Assembly (NCBI RefSeq): GCF_030124145.1
Contig: NZ_JASKMS010000007.1
Span: 186,001-250,000 of the forward strand
Direction of reading: 5' to 3'
Length of the DNA: 64,000 nucleotides
Origin: Streptomyces sp. 378
GTDB taxonomy: Bacteria; Actinomycetota; Actinomycetes; Streptomycetales; Streptomycetaceae
In this document: in pieces, positions 61,842-64,000 of the stretch
Numbering within the stretch: the first letter of the stretch is position 1
Layout: each line of letters begins with the position of its first letter
Position numbers and translations under genes: made by a program
Notes under the pieces: model-generated
The model's database searches: none
Told to the model about the DNA's origin: nothing
Seen by the model: only the letters and a program-made list of their open reading frames with translations

Positions 61842-64000
61842 ATGGTGGACGGAGCGGCTGGTCAGGGGGCAGGGGCGATGGACAGCGACGGGACGCAGGA
61901 CCCGCGGGGTACGCATGCGAGTCCCGTGCCGCGTCCGGCGGGGCCGCCGGAGGTGCCGGCGATGCCTCCGCGGCCGCCGCGGGCACCGGTGACACCGCCG
62001 CTGCCGGACGGGTCGGCCTTCCTCGCCTGGCTGCGCGCGCCGCGGCCCGACGCCGCGCCGGGGGTGTGGCGGTTCGGGCACCGGCCTCGGCCGGCGGAGG
62101 AACCCGAGGAGATCCCCACCCGGCAGCTGCTGAGCGGCGCGCTGATCGCCTTCCTCGTGGGATGGCTGATCTGGTCGCTGCTGCAGAACGGCTACCTCGG
62201 TACCTGGTGGTGGGTGCCGTTCGACCTGATCGTCCCCGACGCCTGGCGGGGCGGCGACAGCGACCTCGGCGAGACCGGGACGTTCATCGTCTACCAGGGG
62301 TACGAGCTGCTCGTCGCCCTGGCGATCATGGTCGGGGCGGCCCGGCTCGGCCGCTGGGGCGAGCTGTGGCGCCGATTCGTCACCCCCCGCTTCCGCCGGC
62401 CGGAGGCCCAGGAGGCCCGGACGGCCCCCGAGGACGACCCGGCCCAGTGGAACGAGCTGCGCGCGGCCGGGGCCGTCGACGCCGCCGAGCGGCTCGCCGC
62501 CGAGGCCCGGTCCGGGCTGATGCGGGACGTCGACCACGCCCGGATCATGCGCGCCTGGCAGGGCGTGCGCACCGGACGGCACAGCCTCGCCACCTTCAGC
62601 GGCGCCGTGCTCAAGGACGGCGCCGCCGCCTGCCTGCACCCCTCCGGGGAGCGCGACCTGCCCGCCCGGCTCGCCCGGCACGACCTCGTCACCGGCCAGG
62701 TACGGCTCGGGACCACGGTGGACGACGCCCGCAACCCCTACGGCTACCGCGGTACCGGCCTCGCCCTCGGGCCCGACCTGCTCGGCACCTCGCTCGTGGC
62801 CGTCGGCCCCGCCGGGTCCGGCAAGACCGGCACCGTCGTGCGGCCCCTGGCCGAGTCGCTGTGCCTGCACGCCCTCGCCGGACGGGCCGCCGTGGTCGTC
62901 GTCGGGGCGGCCGGGGCGGGGCTGGGACCGGCCGACGCCTACGACGTGGTCGTGCGGATCGGGAACCAGGAGTCCGAGTACGACCTCGATCTGTACGGCG
63001 GCACCACCGACCCGGACGAGGCCGCGGCCGTGCTCGCCGAAGCGCTCGTCGGGGACCTCGCCGATCCGCACCCCGGCAGCGACAGCCGCCGGTCCACCAC
63101 CGTCCTCGCCCAGCTGCTCGGGCCGTTCCGGGCCGTGCACGGGCGCTTCCCCTCCGTACCGGAGCTGCGGCAGCTGCTCGACGGCGCGCCGGGGCCGTTC
63201 ACCGCGCTGCGGCGGGGGCTCCAGGAGGCCGGGCAGGAGTCGCTGCTGCGCGAGCTGGACGCCCGGGAGCGGCAGATGGGGCAGCCCGGGGACGTCGGCG
63301 GGGTGCTCGGCGACCGCGTCGCGCTGCTGGACCGGCCCGCCTTCACCGGGTTCTTCGACACCTCCGGGCAGTCCCGGCCCTTCACGCTCAAGGCCCTCGA
63401 CCATCCGGTGCGGGTGCGCATCGACCTGCCCCAGCGCGGGCACGCCGACGCCTCCCGGATGCTCGCCCGGCTGGTGCTCGCGCAGTTCACGGCGAGTGTC
63501 GCGGTACGCGAGGACCGGTCGCTGTTCGCCTGCCTGCTGCTGGACGACGCCACGGGAGTGGTGACGCCCGAGGCGGTGCGCGGCATCCAGCGGCTGCGGT
63601 CCGGCAACGCCGGGGTCGTGCTCACCCTGCGGTCCCTGGACGACGTGGCCCGGCCGCTGCGCGGGCCGCTGCTCGGGGCGACCGGCTGCCGGATGGCGCT
63701 GTCGGGGCTCACCCCCTGGGACGGGCAGGACTTCGCCGAGGTGTGGGGCAAGGAGTGGACCGAGGCCCGCGACGTCACGGACCGGCAGATCATCGCCGAG
63801 ACCCCGGCGGGCAAGGCCGTGCACATGCTGCGCCGGGTGATCACCGGCAAGGCCCCGACCGCGCGGGCGGTGACCGTGCGGCAGGTCGAGCGGGAGCGCT
63901 GGTCCGCCTCCGAGCTGGCGCACGCCGTGCCGGCGGGGCACGCGGTGCTGTCCCTGACCGACGTCAAGGGCGAGCACGCGCCACCGCTGCTCGTCGATCT
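61842..64000 (+). CDS. Membrane-anchored P-loop ATPase, TraM/VirD4-like, incomplete at window edge
   Basis: The frame is open from ATG 61842 (or 61878) to the end of the window, at least 719 residues. A Pro-rich N-terminus precedes a helix at about residues 100-120 (LLSGALIAFLVGWLIWSLL) and a second near 155-175. The P-loop VAVGPAGSGKTGT lies near residue 326, Walker B-like FACLLLDDATGVV near residue 565. This resembles chromosomal actinobacterial ATPases annotated as type IV secretion coupling-like proteins. Its start is divergent from gabT. Function is unknown. Confidence 0.82.
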   Translation, partial: MVDGAAGQGAGAMDSDGTQDPRGTHASPVPRPAGPPEVPAMPPRPPRAPVTPPLPDGSAFLAWLRAPRPDAAPGVWRFGHRPRPAEEPEEIPTRQLLSGALIAFLVGWLIWSLLQNGYLGTWWWVPFDLIVPDAWRGGDSDLGETGTFIVYQGYELLVALAIMVGAARLGRWGELWRRFVTPRFRRPEAQEARTAPEDDPAQWNELRAAGAVDAAERLAAEARSGLMRDVDHARIMRAWQGVRTGRHSLATFSGAVLKDGAAACLHPSGERDLPARLARHDLVTGQVRLGTTVDDARNPYGYRGTGLALGPDLLGTSLVAVGPAGSGKTGTVVRPLAESLCLHALAGRAAVVVVGAAGAGLGPADAYDVVVRIGNQESEYDLDLYGGTTDPDEAAAVLAEALVGDLADPHPGSDSRRSTTVLAQLLGPFRAVHGRFPSVPELRQLLDGAPGPFTALRRGLQEAGQESLLRELDARERQMGQPGDVGGVLGDRVALLDRPAFTGFFDTSGQSRPFTLKALDHPVRVRIDLPQRGHADASRMLARLVLAQFTASVAVREDRSLFACLLLDDATGVVTPEAVRGIQRLRSGNAGVVLTLRSLDDVARPLRGPLLGATGCRMALSGLTPWDGQDFAEVWGKEWTEARDVTDRQIIAETPAGKAVHMLRRVITGKAPTARAVTVRQVERERWSASELAHAVPAGHAVLSLTDVKGEHAPPLLVD

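Overview
The window comes from a high-GC actinomycete, almost certainly a Streptomyces. The sporulation sigma factor gene whiG is present, and the block comM-dprA-whiG ... rpsB-tsf-pyrH-frr-cdsA-rlmN has the order I recall around whiG in Streptomyces coelicolor. Start codons are often GTG or TTG, coding is dense, and many genes overlap by 4 nt (ATGA or GTGA).

Positions 1 to about 22,030 are the right-hand part of an integrated mobile element inserted in comM; its left end and presumably its integrase lie outside the window. It looks like an actinomycete integrative and conjugative element (AICE). A primase-helicase (1283-3964) is followed by G-tract repeats that could be an origin. Next come very small overlapping genes ending in a WhiB-like gene (4195-5572), then a coiled-coil gene and a coupled trio ending in a 1059-residue phage tape-measure-like protein (5693-10303). 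A cargo block follows: putative lipoproteins, CutA, an Excalibur protein and an HTH/TPR regulator (10358-15555). A long minus-strand operon (21928 to 15987) carries Spd-like membrane proteins and an FtsK/TraB-type DNA translocase. No capsid, portal, large terminase or lysis gene is visible.

Positions 22,031-38,065 are mostly core chromosome: the 5'-truncated comM, dprA, whiG, a TetR regulator, an M23 peptidase, the rpsB-tsf-pyrH-frr-cdsA block, a SRPBCC protein, rlmN, and a TPP-riboswitch-controlled thiamine ABC transporter (thiB-thiP-thiQ). A decayed mycothiol-dependent maleylpyruvate isomerase-like gene follows (38091-38901), then a sortase substrate with an LAETG signal, a LOG-family protein, a glyoxalase-like protein and an unusual ABC transporter.

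Positions 44,050-61,624 hold a dispersed polyamine/GABA catabolic region: an aminotransferase, an Lrp/AsnC regulator, two aminobutyraldehyde-type dehydrogenases, a PotD-A-B-C uptake system, an FAD-dependent amine oxidase and a GabT-like 4-aminobutyrate aminotransferase. Together they could import putrescine or spermidine and convert it through GABA towards succinate. Interspersed are a glycerophosphodiesterase/adenosine deaminase pair, two DUF4190-type membrane proteins, a NADAR protein and a PAP2 phosphatase. The window ends inside a membrane-anchored P-loop ATPase.
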